From: Vespertiliibacter pulmonis
Lineage (GTDB): Bacteria; Pseudomonadota; Gammaproteobacteria; Enterobacterales; Pasteurellaceae
DNA length: 64,000 bases
Direction of reading: 5' to 3'
Assembly (NCBI RefSeq): GCF_013377275.1
Contig: NZ_CP016615.1
Coordinates: 806,001-870,000, forward strand
Below the pieces are notes generated by a model. That model was given only the letters and a program-made list of their open reading frames with translations. It was not told the DNA's origin and did not search any database. Below, piece after piece: positions 46,431-56,145 of the stretch. How positions within the stretch are numbered: the first letter of the stretch is position 1; the number at the start of each line of letters is the position of its first letter. A program made the position numbers and the translations under genes.

Positions 46431-47942
46431 ATGAGTGAATTTGTTAAAAATTTTATTAATGGAGTTATAGTCGAGAGCGAAAGCCAACGTATTACTTCAG
46501 TTTTTAATCCTGCAACTGGACAAGTAATTAAACAAGTTAAATTAAGTACGGCTGGAGAGGTTGATGAGGCTATTTCAGCTGCTACACAAGCCTTTCCTGT
46601 ATGGTCGAAAATTTCACCATTACGTAGAGCAAGAATTTTATTTAAATTTAAGACATTACTTGAAGAACATTTTGATGAATTAGCACGTTTAATTAGTATT
46701 GAACATGGTAAGGTCTATTCAGATGCTGTTGGTGAACTTACTAGAGGATTAGAAGTAGTTGAATTTGCAACCGGAATTCCACATTTACAAAAAGGGGAAT
46801 TTTCTTCCAATGCTGGACGAGGTATTGATATTCATTCTATCCAACAGCCATTAGGTGTTGTTGCGGGGATTACACCTTTTAATTTCCCTGCAATGGTACC
46901 GATGTGGATGTTTCCTGTGGCTTTGGCTTGTGGAAATACATTTGTATTAAAACCATCAGAAAAAGACCCTTCTGTGTCTATCCGTTTGGCTGAGTTGTTA
47001 AAAGAAGCAGGATTACCTGATGGGGTATTTAATGTTATTCAAGGTGATAAGGAAGCTGTGGATATTTTACTGACAGATCCACGTATTCAAGCGGTGAGTT
47101 TTGTGGGATCAACAGCAATTGCACAATATATTTATGAAAAAGGATCAGCAAATGGCAAGCGAGTGCAGGCACTTGGTGGGGCAAAAAATCATGCTTTAAT
47201 TATGCCCGATGCAAATATTCAAAATACAGCGAATTCACTATTAAGTGCCGCTTTTGGTGCCGCAGGAGAACGTTGTATGGCTCTTTCTGTTGCTGTTATT
47301 GTTGGTGATCAAATGGCAGATAAAATTATTGAGGAACTGATTCCTAAGATCAAAGCATTAAAAATAGGAGCAGGAATTTTAGCTAGTGATCAACCTGAAA
47401 ATGATATGGGGCCTGTTATTTCTAAAGAGCATAAAGCTAAAATTGAAAGCTATATTACTCAAGGTATTGAGCAAGGTGCAACTTTGTGTGTTGATGGAAG
47501 AAATTATACAGTAGAAGGCTATGAAAATGGTTATTTTATTGGTGGAACCTTGTTTGATAGGGTTACACCTCAGATGACTATCTATCAGGAAGAAATTTTT
47601 GGTCCAGTGCTATGTGTTGTTAGAGCAAAAGATTATGCAGAGGCAATGTCTATTATAAATGGGCATCATTATGGTAATGGAAGTACTATTTTTACGAGTA
47701 ATGGTGATGTGGCACGGCAATTTACACAAGATGTACAAACAGGTATGGTTGGGGTGAATATTCCTATTCCTGTACCAATGGCATTTCATTGTTTTGGTGG
47801 TTGGAAGGCATCGATTTTTGGTCCATTAAATGTATATGGCACAGATGGCGTACGTTTTTATACAAAAATGAAAACAATAACAACTCGTTGGCCTGATAGC
47901 AGTATAAGAAGCCACGTTTCATTTAGTATGCCAACGCTTTAA
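46431..47942 (+). CDS. iolA: Methylmalonate/malonate-semialdehyde dehydrogenase (acylating)
   Basis: 503 residues, aldehyde dehydrogenase family. It turns malonate semialdehyde into acetyl-CoA and CO2, the last inositol step. The catalytic Cys is in GAAGERCMALSVAV, the NAD region in GITPFNFPAMVPMWMFPVAL, and YQEEIFGPVL is conserved. I prefer ATG 46431, with GAGG nine bases upstream, over the GTG 15 bases earlier. Confidence 0.95.
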   Translation: MSEFVKNFINGVIVESESQRITSVFNPATGQVIKQVKLSTAGEVDEAISAATQAFPVWSKISPLRRARILFKFKTLLEEHFDELARLISIEHGKVYSDAVGELTRGLEVVEFATGIPHLQKGEFSSNAGRGIDIHSIQQPLGVVAGITPFNFPAMVPMWMFPVALACGNTFVLKPSEKDPSVSIRLAELLKEAGLPDGVFNVIQGDKEAVDILLTDPRIQAVSFVGSTAIAQYIYEKGSANGKRVQALGGAKNHALIMPDANIQNTANSLLSAAFGAAGERCMALSVAVIVGDQMADKIIEELIPKIKALKIGAGILASDQPENDMGPVISKEHKAKIESYITQGIEQGATLCVDGRNYTVEGYENGYFIGGTLFDRVTPQMTIYQEEIFGPVLCVVRAKDYAEAMSIINGHHYGNGSTIFTSNGDVARQFTQDVQTGMVGVNIPIPVPMAFHCFGGWKASIFGPLNVYGTDGVRFYTKMKTITTRWPDSSIRSHVSFSMPTL

Positions 47943-48032
47943 TTATAATATTATTTAGAAAGCGGTGAGTTTGACTTAGGGTTTTGTAAAAATTTTAGGT
48001 AAGGCGAGCTGCTTTTTTATTTTTATACACTA

Positions 48033-48050
48033 AAAAACGTGATCTATTTA
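48033..48050. promoter_or_regulatory. Candidate inositol-regulon operator 4 (importer genes)
   Basis: AAAAAACGTGATCTATTT. Its complement contains ATAGATCAC, shared with the iolB/iolA site. It lies in the 265-base gap before the binding-protein gene. The match to the other sites is partial. Nothing else in 47943-48207 stands out beyond a uptake-signal variant near 47960. Confidence 0.3.
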
Positions 48051-48207
48051 ACAAATTTGACACAAATCCATAGATATAGTAATGAAATGCTGATAGCATG
48101 TTTTTGGTTTTTTTATTTCATTTTTGTTTTTTATAAAAATAAAATTCTAATGATTTGTGCGGTATGAAATACCAAGTTACGTTTACTTATAATAAGAGGA
48201 CTATGTG

Positions 48208-49146
48208 ATGAAAATGCATTTTAAATTAGCATTAAGTACATTAACGCTAGCGTTAGCAACAAATACTTTTGCTAAAGATGAGCTTGTTGTATTTAGTTTA
48301 CCAAATTTATCGAGCCCGTTTGAAGTTCAGCTACAAAAAGTAGCGATTGAAACGAGTCAGAAACTAGATATAAAGTTACAAGTGTTAGACGGACAAAGTT
48401 CATCAACTAAGCAAGCATCTGATTTAGAAAATGCAATTACACGTGGTGCTAAAGGTGTTGTTATTTCGCCTAATGATGTTAATGCTATTTCGGCAGCAGT
48501 GGAAGAAATTATTAGTGAGAATATTCCTGCTGCAACGTTAGATCGCAAAGTTCAAAGTAGCAAGCCTGTTCCACATTTTGGTGCAAACAACTATACAGGT
48601 GGGCAAGAAATTGCTAAAGCAATCAAAACAAAATATCCAAATGGAGCAAAAATTATTTTGTTAACTGGACAGCCTGGTTCAACGTCTAATATTGAACGAA
48701 CAAAGGGTATTCGTGACGAATTAACTGTTGGTGGGGAGAAGTATCAAATTATTGTTGATCAGACAGGAAATTGGTTACGTTCTGAAGGATTGCGTATTAT
48801 TGAAAGCGTACTCCCAACATTAAAAACTAAGCCAGATGTGATTATTGCAGCTAATGATGATATGGCACTAGGTGCGGTTGAAGCGTTGAAAAGCCAAGGT
48901 TATAAAGCTGGTGATATTTTGGTAACTGGCTTTGATGCTGTGCCAGAAGCGCTTGCTCGTATTAAAGATGGGTGGCTATTTTTAACGGCAGATCAACGTC
49001 CTGGCTATGCAGTTAGTTCTGCGTTAGAGCAAGTGGTTGGCAATATTCGTGATAAAAAAGAAGTGTCTGGTGCTGATTATGCTCCTAAGGTAATTTCAAA
49101 AGAGAATCTTCAAGAAGCAGAACGTTTTTCTGAGGTAAGTGAGTAA
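48208..49146 (+). CDS. Inositol/sugar ABC transporter periplasmic binding protein
   Basis: 312 residues. The signal peptide ends ATNTFAK. Type-I periplasmic binding fold (LPNLSSPFEVQLQKVAIE, AANDDMALGAVEALKSQG, TADQRPGYAVSS), related to RbsB. Its place in the iol cluster makes myo-inositol the likely ligand, like IbpA/InoE-type proteins. The ATG at 48208 is seven bases after AGAGGA; an overlapping GTG one codon earlier is less likely. Confidence 0.85.
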   Translation: MKMHFKLALSTLTLALATNTFAKDELVVFSLPNLSSPFEVQLQKVAIETSQKLDIKLQVLDGQSSSTKQASDLENAITRGAKGVVISPNDVNAISAAVEEIISENIPAATLDRKVQSSKPVPHFGANNYTGGQEIAKAIKTKYPNGAKIILLTGQPGSTSNIERTKGIRDELTVGGEKYQIIVDQTGNWLRSEGLRIIESVLPTLKTKPDVIIAANDDMALGAVEALKSQGYKAGDILVTGFDAVPEALARIKDGWLFLTADQRPGYAVSSALEQVVGNIRDKKEVSGADYAPKVISKENLQEAERFSEVSE

Positions 49147-49209
49147 TTTGGATTTCTAGCTTTTCAAGTTTCATTATTTGAAAAGCTATTTTTAACGTTA
49201 GGGGGGTAT

Positions 49210-50754
49210 ATGACCGAACCTTTATTAGTAGTAAGAGATCTAACGAAAAGTTTTTCAGGAATAATGGCTCTTAATGGTGTGAAACTTACAGTAGGTAAAG
49301 GTGAAGTTCACGCATTATTAGGTGAGAATGGGGCAGGTAAGTCCACATTGCTAAAATCTTTATCAGGAGCCCAGCCTCAAACGAGTGGCGATATTTTTTT
49401 TAATGATGAGAAACTAAGTGTTAATGATACACCATTTGATCGCCAGTTTAAGGGGATTGTAACTATTTATCAGGAGTTTAATTTATTACCTAATATGACT
49501 GTTGCAGAGAACTTTTTTCTTGGAAGGGAGCCAAGAAAAGGGTTATTTGTTAATGAAAAGGCGGTAAATGAAGAAGCCAAAATTGTATTGGATAATTTAG
49601 GTTTAAATATTTCCCCAGATACACAAGTTTCTAGATTAAGTGTTGCACAGCAGCAGATGGTTGAAATTGCCCGAGCAATGACGTTAAATGCAAAGTTAAT
49701 TATTATGGACGAACCTTCTGCAGCGTTGAGTGATAAAGAAGTAGAAACCCTTCATCAGATTGTTCGAGATCTTAAAAAACGAGGTATTAGTGTTATCTAT
49801 GTTACACACCGTTTAAATGAAGTTTTTGCGCTTTGTGATCGTTTCACAGTTTTTCAAGATGGGCGTTATTCTGGAGAAGGTAATGTTTCTGAAACAACGG
49901 TTGATAATATTATTAAAATGATGGTGGGGCGTTCAGTTGCTTTTACTCGCCGTCCTCCACAAGACACACACCATACTCACCGTCCTATAGTGCTTTCTGT
50001 TAAAAACCTTCATAGAGAAAAACCTGCACTTGATCCGCATGGTATTGCATTACATGGTATTTCTTTCAACCTTCACGAAGGAGAGGTTCTAGGCATTGCA
50101 GGATTGGTGGGAGCAGGCCGAACAGAAATTGCACGTTGCCTATTCGGGGTAGAAAAATATACTGCAGATGAAATTAGTTTAAATAGCAAGCCATATCATG
50201 CTATCTCACCGCTTGATGCTCTTGAAAAAGGTGTTGCACTTGTTCCAGAAGATCGTAAAAAAGAAGGGCTTGTATTAGGTCTGTCTATTCGTACCAATAT
50301 GACGTTGCCTACATTACGTAATTTGTTAAAGTTTAGGTGGCTTGTTGATGAGAATAAAGAGAATAATCTAATTGATGTTTATCAAAAAGCATTGCGAATA
50401 AAAATGGCAAGTAGTGAATTAGAAGCACGTAAGTTATCAGGTGGAAACCAACAAAAAGTTATTCTTGCTCGTTGTATGGCACTTAATCCTAAAGTTCTTA
50501 TTGTGGATGAGCCTACTCGAGGGATTGATGTAGGCGCAAAATCTGAAGTACACCAAGTACTATTTGATATGGCAAAAAAAGGTGTCGCAGTATTGGTCAT
50601 CTCATCTGATTTACCAGAAATTATGGCGATTTCAGACCGTATTATTACCTTATCAGAAGGTAAAGTAACAGGAGAGTTGCATGGTGATGAGGCAACCGAA
50701 GAGAAATTAATGTCAATGATGGCAGTAGGTATTCAGCATACCGCTGTCCATTAA
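49210..50754 (+). CDS. Inositol/sugar ABC transporter ATP-binding protein
   Basis: 514 residues, double ABC cassette of the RbsA/MglA class. First cassette: Walker [12 protein letters not shown], signature LSVAQQQM, Walker B LIIMDEPSAAL. Second: [34 protein letters not shown]-rich ribosome site upstream. A His-rich linker (DTHHTHRP, about 255-262) joins the cassettes. Between binding-protein and permease genes. Confidence 0.88.
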   Translation: MTEPLLVVRDLTKSFSGIMALNGVKLTVGKGEVHALLGENGAGKSTLLKSLSGAQPQTSGDIFFNDEKLSVNDTPFDRQFKGIVTIYQEFNLLPNMTVAENFFLGREPRKGLFVNEKAVNEEAKIVLDNLGLNISPDTQVSRLSVAQQQMVEIARAMTLNAKLIIMDEPSAALSDKEVETLHQIVRDLKKRGISVIYVTHRLNEVFALCDRFTVFQDGRYSGEGNVSETTVDNIIKMMVGRSVAFTRRPPQDTHHTHRPIVLSVKNLHREKPALDPHGIALHGISFNLHEGEVLGIAGLVGAGRTEIARCLFGVEKYTADEISLNSKPYHAISPLDALEKGVALVPEDRKKEGLVLGLSIRTNMTLPTLRNLLKFRWLVDENKENNLIDVYQKALRIKMASSELEARKLSGGNQQKVILARCMALNPKVLIVDEPTRGIDVGAKSEVHQVLFDMAKKGVAVLVISSDLPEIMAISDRIITLSEGKVTGELHGDEATEEKLMSMMAVGIQHTAVH

Positions 50755-50772
50755 CTAAAACAGGAGTATGTT

Positions 50773-51801
50773 ATGTCTTCAATGTTTCTAAGAAATTTAG
50801 GTATTGTTGATGAGAAAGGGCAAATAGATTTTATTGCATTTTTCGAGCGATTTGGTGTGCTTATATTTCTAATTCTACTTGTCGTTTTTTTTCAATCACA
50901 AAATAGTGCATTTTTATCACAACGTAATATTTTCAATATTCTCACTGAAGTTTCGATTTTCGGTATTATGGCAGTAGGAATGACATTTGTAATTTTAACT
51001 GCTGGTATTGATCTTTCAGTAGGATCAATTCTTGCAGTTTGTGCAATGTTTGCAGCTTATATTATAAAAGGAAGTAATACGGTTACTGTCGAAGCGGGTG
51101 CTTGGGGTGGAATGAGTGGTATTATAGGCCTGATTATATGTTTAGTGCTAGGTACTCTTATTGGGTGGTTAAATGGTTTAGGGGTAACTAAATTAAAATT
51201 ACCTCCTTTTATCGTAACGCTAGGGGGAATGACTATATGGCGTGGGCTGACTCTTGTTATTAATAATGGCTCTCCTATTGCTGGATTTGATGAAAGTTAT
51301 CGTTGGTGGGGACGTGGAATATTATTGGGTATTCCTGTACCTGTAATTATTTTCTGTATTGTTGCAATTATTGGTTATTTTGCTTTACATAAAACTCGTT
51401 GGGGACGCTATGTTTACTCAGTGGGAGGCAATCCAGAGGCGGCTCGTTTAGCTGGAGTTAATATTAATCGTACTTTAGTGAGTGTGTATGTTGTTATGGG
51501 AGCTTTAGCAGGATTAGCTGGATTTATTCTCAGTGCAAGGCTTGGTAGTGCAGAATCGGTTGCTGGTGTTGCTTTTGAATTGAGAGTGATAGCTTCGGTT
51601 GTTATTGGTGGAACGTCTTTAATGGGGGGATATGGTCGTATAACGGGCACAATTTTTGGTTCAATTATCATGGGAGTCTTGATTAATGGATTAGTGCTAA
51701 TGGATGTATCTGCCTATTATCAACAAATTATTATGGGTGTTATCATCATTTTGGCGGTGTCTTTTGATACTTATGCGAAAAGCCGTCGAGGAGCAATTTA
51801 A
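50773..51801 (+). CDS. Inositol/sugar ABC transporter permease
   Basis: 342 residues, about ten membrane helices, RbsC class. [20 protein letters not shown] and [15 protein letters not shown] mirror the RbsC motifs of the second importer in this window. An extra loop (about 100-120, Gly-rich) precedes the third span. Last gene of the importer operon; CAGGAG upstream. Confidence 0.88.
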   Translation: MSSMFLRNLGIVDEKGQIDFIAFFERFGVLIFLILLVVFFQSQNSAFLSQRNIFNILTEVSIFGIMAVGMTFVILTAGIDLSVGSILAVCAMFAAYIIKGSNTVTVEAGAWGGMSGIIGLIICLVLGTLIGWLNGLGVTKLKLPPFIVTLGGMTIWRGLTLVINNGSPIAGFDESYRWWGRGILLGIPVPVIIFCIVAIIGYFALHKTRWGRYVYSVGGNPEAARLAGVNINRTLVSVYVVMGALAGLAGFILSARLGSAESVAGVAFELRVIASVVIGGTSLMGGYGRITGTIFGSIIMGVLINGLVLMDVSAYYQQIIMGVIIILAVSFDTYAKSRRGAI

Positions 51802-51819
51802 TTATAAATTGGTATATAT

Positions 51820-51850
51820 AGGCTGATTAATTCAATCAGCCTTATTTTTA
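51820..51850. terminator. Bidirectional terminator, importer operon / iolR
   Basis: AGGCTGATT (51820-51828), loop AATTC, AATCAGCCT (51834-51842), then TATTTTTA. It separates the convergent permease and regulator genes. Confidence 0.85.
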
Positions 51851-52687
51851 TTAATTGTGAGCTACTTTTTTCATTGCTAGTGAAACAACTAAAGTTTGAA
51901 CTAGCGTCATCGTAGAGCATTGTGATCTAAATCCATTAATTTGAGCTTCTTTTACAATAAATGATACATCGCTAAATGCAAGTAGTGGACTAAGCTGGCT
52001 ATCTGTAATTGCAATATGTTTCACACCAATTTTAGCTGTAGCATTAATGACATTAAGCGTTTCATTGGCATAAGGTGAAAAGCTAATAGCAATGACTAAA
52101 TCCCCTTCCTTTACCCTATTTAGCTGTTCATCAAACATACCGCCTAAACCATCAATGAGAATTGCATCATAATCTAAGTGATGTAATGCATAGTTCAGAT
52201 AGCTAGCAATACTAAAAGAGCGTTTTAGGCCGACAATAAAAATACGATTTGCATTATTTAATAATTTTGTTGCAGTATCTAGTTGCTCTTCGGTTATCTG
52301 ATTAGAAAGCTGTTGTAATGTTTGGCTATTTCCGTGTACAAATAATCTAAGAATTTGTGTAGATATGTTGGTATCTTCATTTAATGTTGAATTCATTTGC
52401 TGAAATAGTTGTGCTCGCTCAGTATAGTTTACCCGTTCTTCCATCAGATTTTGACGAAATAGCTGTTTTAACTCATTAAAGCCTTTAAACCCAAAGGCGT
52501 TGGCAAAACGAATTAGGGTAGATGGCGGAACATTAGCTCGTTCTGCAATTGTTGAAACTGTATCAAATACAACACTATTACTATTATCGAGTACATATTC
52601 TGCAACTTGTTTTAGGCGTTTGCTAAGTGTGTCGTATCGAAGCCGAATTTCTTCTTGTAGATGAGTTAATTGAGTTGGTTCATTCAT
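51851..52687 (-). CDS. RpiR/MurR family regulator, probable inositol regulator
   Basis: 278 residues. N-terminal helix-turn-helix of the RpiR type (RYDTLSKRLKQVAEYVLDN, ANVPPSTLIRFANAFGFKGF) and C-terminal SIS sugar-phosphate domain (about 125-270; IFIVGLKRSFSIASYLNYAL, DLVIAISFSPYANETL). It caps the inositol island and is the only regulator there, so it likely senses an inositol intermediate and controls the iol and importer genes. This resembles IolR of Salmonella and rhizobia in family, not the DeoR-type IolR of Bacillus. Confidence 0.82.
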   Translation of the reverse strand: MNEPTQLTHLQEEIRLRYDTLSKRLKQVAEYVLDNSNSVVFDTVSTIAERANVPPSTLIRFANAFGFKGFNELKQLFRQNLMEERVNYTERAQLFQQMNSTLNEDTNISTQILRLFVHGNSQTLQQLSNQITEEQLDTATKLLNNANRIFIVGLKRSFSIASYLNYALHHLDYDAILIDGLGGMFDEQLNRVKEGDLVIAISFSPYANETLNVINATAKIGVKHIAITDSQLSPLLAFSDVSFIVKEAQINGFRSQCSTMTLVQTLVVSLAMKKVAHN

Positions 52688-52749
52688 TGTAATAGGTATT
52701 CCACAGGCTAAAATTAAATGATTTATTATAGCGATAAGCTGTGAGATAT

Positions 52750-52774
52750 TGTGTTATTTTTACAAAATAACACA
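52750..52774. promoter_or_regulatory. Inverted repeat upstream of the RpiR-type gene
   Basis: TGTGTTATTTT-TAC-AAAATAACACA, perfect 11-base arms. It has no T-tract on either side and lies 63 bases before the regulator's start, so an operator is more likely than a terminator. It does not contain the GTGATC core of the iol sites. Confidence 0.45.
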
Positions 52775-52805
52775 TTTATACTTTAATAAAACATATAAGG
52801 AAAGA

Positions 52806-52839
52806 TTAGATATAAAGGCTAAAAGACCTTTATATCTAA
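52806..52839 (-). terminator. Hairpin after lipA
   Basis: TTAGATATAAAGG (52806-52818) and CCTTTATATCTAA (52827-52839), perfect 13-bp stem starting nine bases past the lipA stop. The T-tract is weak (TCTTTCC). Confidence 0.65.
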
Positions 52840-52847
52840 TTGCAAAG

Positions 52848-53810
52848 TTATTTGACGATCTTACCGCTTGCTTGGAGATCGGCGTGATAAGAGGAACGGA
52901 CAAATGGTCCGCAAGCGGCATGTTCAAAGCCCATTTGATTGGCTTCTTCACGGAACATATCAAACTCTGTTGGGTGAACATAACGTGCTACGGGTAAGTG
53001 ATGGCGGCTTGGTTGCAAATACTGCCCTAGGGTTAGCATTGTGACGCCGTGAGAGCGTAAATCTCGCATCACTTCTAAAATTTCATCGTTTGTTTCACCA
53101 AGCCCAACCATAATGCCTGATTTTGTTGGAATGTCAGGAAAAGCTCTTTTAAATTCTTGCAATAGCTTTAATGACCAATTGTAATCTGCTCCAGGGCGGA
53201 TTTCACGGTACAAACGAGGTACATTCTCTAGATTGTGGTTGAACACATCAGGTGGGTTCTCTTTGAGAATTTCAATTGCTTGTTCAATACGTCCACGAAA
53301 ATCGGGAACAAGTATTTCAATTTTGATGCCCGGGTTTAAAGCACGGATTTCTCTCACGCAAGCAGTGAAATGACCTGCACCACGATCAGGTAGATCATCA
53401 CGATCAACAGAGGTAATGACCACATATTTTAGTTTCATATCTTGAATAGTTTCAGCTAATTTGCGTGGTTCATCTTGATCGAGAGGCAATGGCTTGCCGT
53501 GTGCAACATCACAGAATGGGCAGCGGCGAGTACAGATTGCACCCATAATCATAAAGGTTGCAGTACCGTGGTTAAAACATTCGTGTAAATTTGGACAAGA
53601 GGCTTCTTCACAGACTGAATGCAGCCCGTGGCGACGCATTCCATTTTTGATATTTTGAATACGTTCTGAGCTGGCTGGAAGTTTGATTTTCATCCATTCA
53701 GGTTTTTTGAGTAGTTCTTGGTTTGGGTCAATATTTTTGACGGGAATAATAGAGGTTTTGGCGGCATCACGATATTTAACGCCACGCTCCATTTTAAATG
53801 GTGTACCCAT
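52848..53810 (-). CDS. lipA: Lipoyl synthase
   Basis: 320-residue radical-SAM enzyme that inserts two sulfurs into octanoyl groups on lipoyl domains. Auxiliary cluster cysteines 67, 72 and 78 ([12 protein letters not shown]) and the SAM cluster cysteines 93, 97 and 100 (CTRRCPFC) are all present, and the C-terminal [11 protein letters not shown] gives the Ser ligand. Downstream of lipB by 11 bases. Confidence 0.97.
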   Translation of the reverse strand: MGTPFKMERGVKYRDAAKTSIIPVKNIDPNQELLKKPEWMKIKLPASSERIQNIKNGMRRHGLHSVCEEASCPNLHECFNHGTATFMIMGAICTRRCPFCDVAHGKPLPLDQDEPRKLAETIQDMKLKYVVITSVDRDDLPDRGAGHFTACVREIRALNPGIKIEILVPDFRGRIEQAIEILKENPPDVFNHNLENVPRLYREIRPGADYNWSLKLLQEFKRAFPDIPTKSGIMVGLGETNDEILEVMRDLRSHGVTMLTLGQYLQPSRHHLPVARYVHPTEFDMFREEANQMGFEHAACGPFVRSSYHADLQASGKIVK

Positions 53811-53821
53811 TTGTAATTATC

Positions 53822-54481
53822 CTATTGATTAATAATTTGTTGGCTATTGTAACCTAGAATTTGTGTAAAGTAATTTACCAATTTAGGAGAAACTAAATCA
53901 CAGTTAGCTTGTTCACTAGATATAAAATCAGCAAGTTGGCACATTTCTAACCCCGCGTAGCCACAAGGATTAATATGGTGAAATGGGGTTAAATCCATAT
54001 TGATATTAAGAGCAAGCCCGTGGAAAGAGCAACCTTTACGGATTCGTAGCCCTAATGAGCAGATTTTCCGCTGATCAACATAAACACCGGGAGCATCTGG
54101 CTTTGGGTAAGATTTGATGCCATAATCAGCTAATGTTTTGACGACGGTTTGTTCTAGAGCGGTAACCAATTGGCGAACATTGAGATCATTTCCTTGTGCT
54201 TTATGCCGTTTAATATCAATTAAAACATACATTATTTGTTGGCCCAGTCCGTGATAAGTAATTTGCCCACCACGGTCAGATTGCACCACAGGAATATGGG
54301 TTGGATTTAGTAGGTGTTCGGGTTTCCCTGCGGAGCCTTGGGTAAAGACGGAAGGGTGTTGAACTAACCAAATTTCGTCAGGCGTTTCAGCTGTACGATT
54401 ATCGGTAAATTCTTGCATTTTATGCCAAATGTCTTGGTAATCTTGGATACCAAGTTGGCGAATATAGATTGGATTCATCAT
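53822..54481 (-). CDS. lipB: Octanoyltransferase
   Basis: 219 residues. Moves octanoate from acyl-carrier protein to lipoyl domains, supplying Lip[21 protein letters not shown] and [23 protein letters not shown] hold the catalytic Lys; the catalytic Cys is in [11 protein letters not shown]. Confidence 0.96.
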   Translation of the reverse strand: MMNPIYIRQLGIQDYQDIWHKMQEFTDNRTAETPDEIWLVQHPSVFTQGSAGKPEHLLNPTHIPVVQSDRGGQITYHGLGQQIMYVLIDIKRHKAQGNDLNVRQLVTALEQTVVKTLADYGIKSYPKPDAPGVYVDQRKICSLGLRIRKGCSFHGLALNINMDLTPFHHINPCGYAGLEMCQLADFISSEQANCDLVSPKLVNYFTQILGYNSQQIINQ

Positions 54482-54523
54482 TGCAAGCGGTTAGATTAGG
54501 GGCAAAATTGCCCCTTTTGATAA

Positions 54524-54826
54524 TTAGAGAACCATTCTCACGCCTTCAATTTTGGCGAGATCGGTATAAAGCGTTTCAATTTGATCGATATTATCTGCTT
54601 CAATCGTGATTGATATGGAATGATAAGTTCCTTTGCCACTCTCTTTTATACTCGGATCGTAATCGCCTGCGACTACTTTTTGAACTTCTTTGATCACGTC
54701 TTCAATTAAGCCATCACGTTTTTCACCGACTACTTTAAAGGTGAATGAGCAAGGAAACTCAAGAAGATCCCTTAATTTCTTATCTTGTGCAATATCGGTT
54801 AAGTTTACAGTTTTTTGTTCAGTCAT
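54524..54826 (-). CDS. ybeD: YbeD/DUF493 family protein
   Basis: 100 residues, ferredoxin-like ACT-type fold by family. LLEFPCSFTFKVVGEKRD is the family motif. Function unknown; always next to lipB in gammaproteobacteria, as here between dacA and lipB. Confidence 0.92.
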   Translation of the reverse strand: MTEQKTVNLTDIAQDKKLRDLLEFPCSFTFKVVGEKRDGLIEDVIKEVQKVVAGDYDPSIKESGKGTYHSISITIEADNIDQIETLYTDLAKIEGVRMVL

Positions 54827-54930
54827 TTTGCTTCCCTTTACTTTTGACGAGAATATTTAAATTAAGATTCTCAATTTTTACTAGATGGGGATAAATTTGT
54901 TAATTACAAGTTTTAGCGAATATTTGGGCA

Positions 54931-56109
54931 TTAGTTAAAAAGGCTTTTAACAGTTAATACAAGCCAATCCCATGTTTTACCAATAAAACCAGCTTCTGCA
55001 ACGTCTTGCATAACTTGTAAATCAATATTGGCAATATCTTTATCATTTAATTGATAAATAATTTTACCAACTACTTGCCCTTTTACGAGAGGAGCTTCTA
55101 GCGTTTTTTTCTCAAGGACATAACGAGCTTTTAATTCCCCTGTTTTTCCTTTTGGTACGGTAATGAATTTATCACTTAATGTACCTAGTTGGATTTTATT
55201 TAAATCACCGTAGTAAACGCTTTGTTCAGATACAGTTTGCCCAGCGGCTAAAGGTTTGACGGTTTCAAAATTCGTAAATCCCCATTGGAGCAATTTTTTG
55301 CTTTCAATTTCACGTCCTTTAATTGTAGAAACACCCATAACCACAGAAATTAAGCGAGTATTACTATCGTATGCCGAAGCTACTAAATTATAACCTGCTT
55401 TATCGGTATGGCCTGTTTTCATACCATCTACATTCATTGTTTTATCCCACAATAAACCATTACGGTTAGCTTGTTTGATTTTATTGAATGTGAACTCTTT
55501 TTCTGCATAAATACGGTATTCTTCGGGTAGATCACGAATAATATGCTGTCCGATGATTGCCATATCACGTGCAGAGGAGTACTGATTCGGATCATCTAAA
55601 CCGTGAACAGTGGCAAAATGGGTGTTCTTCAGACCAAACTGTTGCACATATTTATTCATTGTTTCAATAAAGGCTGCTTGTGAGCCAGAAAGGTGTTCAG
55701 CCATTGCGACACAGGCGTCGTTGCCTGAAACAACGATAATACCTCGATTAAGTTGGCTAACTGGCACCTGTTGATTTAAATTTAAAAACATTTTTGATGA
55801 GCCAGGGAATTTTTGCCCCCAAGAGTTTTCTGTAATGGTAACGAGGTCATCATTTTTAATTTTCCCATTTTTAATGGCACTACCCACGACATAGCTTGTC
55901 ATCATTTTTGTTAAACTAGCAGGGTATTGACGTTGATCAGGGTTTAAACTCGCTAACACTGCACCAGAGTTATAATCCATCAACACATAAGTTTGTGCAT
56001 TGATGGTTGGGGTTACAATGCCATAATCGGTTTCACCGTTGGCATAGCTCATTGAAGAAAAAGCTAATGAACATAATGCGGTTGAGCGAAGTAATCTATT
56101 TTTTAACAT
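54931..56109 (-). CDS. dacA: D-alanyl-D-alanine carboxypeptidase (PBP5/6 type)
   Basis: 392 residues. Trims the terminal D-Ala of peptidoglycan pentapeptides in the periplasm. The signal peptide ends MSYAN. Penicillin-binding motifs: SLTK (Ser65-Lys68), SGN (128-130) and KTGHT. The C-terminal amphipathic end WDWLVLTVKSLF anchors it to the inner membrane. Confidence 0.96.
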   Translation of the reverse strand: MLKNRLLRSTALCSLAFSSMSYANGETDYGIVTPTINAQTYVLMDYNSGAVLASLNPDQRQYPASLTKMMTSYVVGSAIKNGKIKNDDLVTITENSWGQKFPGSSKMFLNLNQQVPVSQLNRGIIVVSGNDACVAMAEHLSGSQAAFIETMNKYVQQFGLKNTHFATVHGLDDPNQYSSARDMAIIGQHIIRDLPEEYRIYAEKEFTFNKIKQANRNGLLWDKTMNVDGMKTGHTDKAGYNLVASAYDSNTRLISVVMGVSTIKGREIESKKLLQWGFTNFETVKPLAAGQTVSEQSVYYGDLNKIQLGTLSDKFITVPKGKTGELKARYVLEKKTLEAPLVKGQVVGKIIYQLNDKDIANIDLQVMQDVAEAGFIGKTWDWLVLTVKSLFN

Positions 56110-56145
56110 AAAAGTTTCCGTTTGATTTAATTCAATTGAAGTAAT

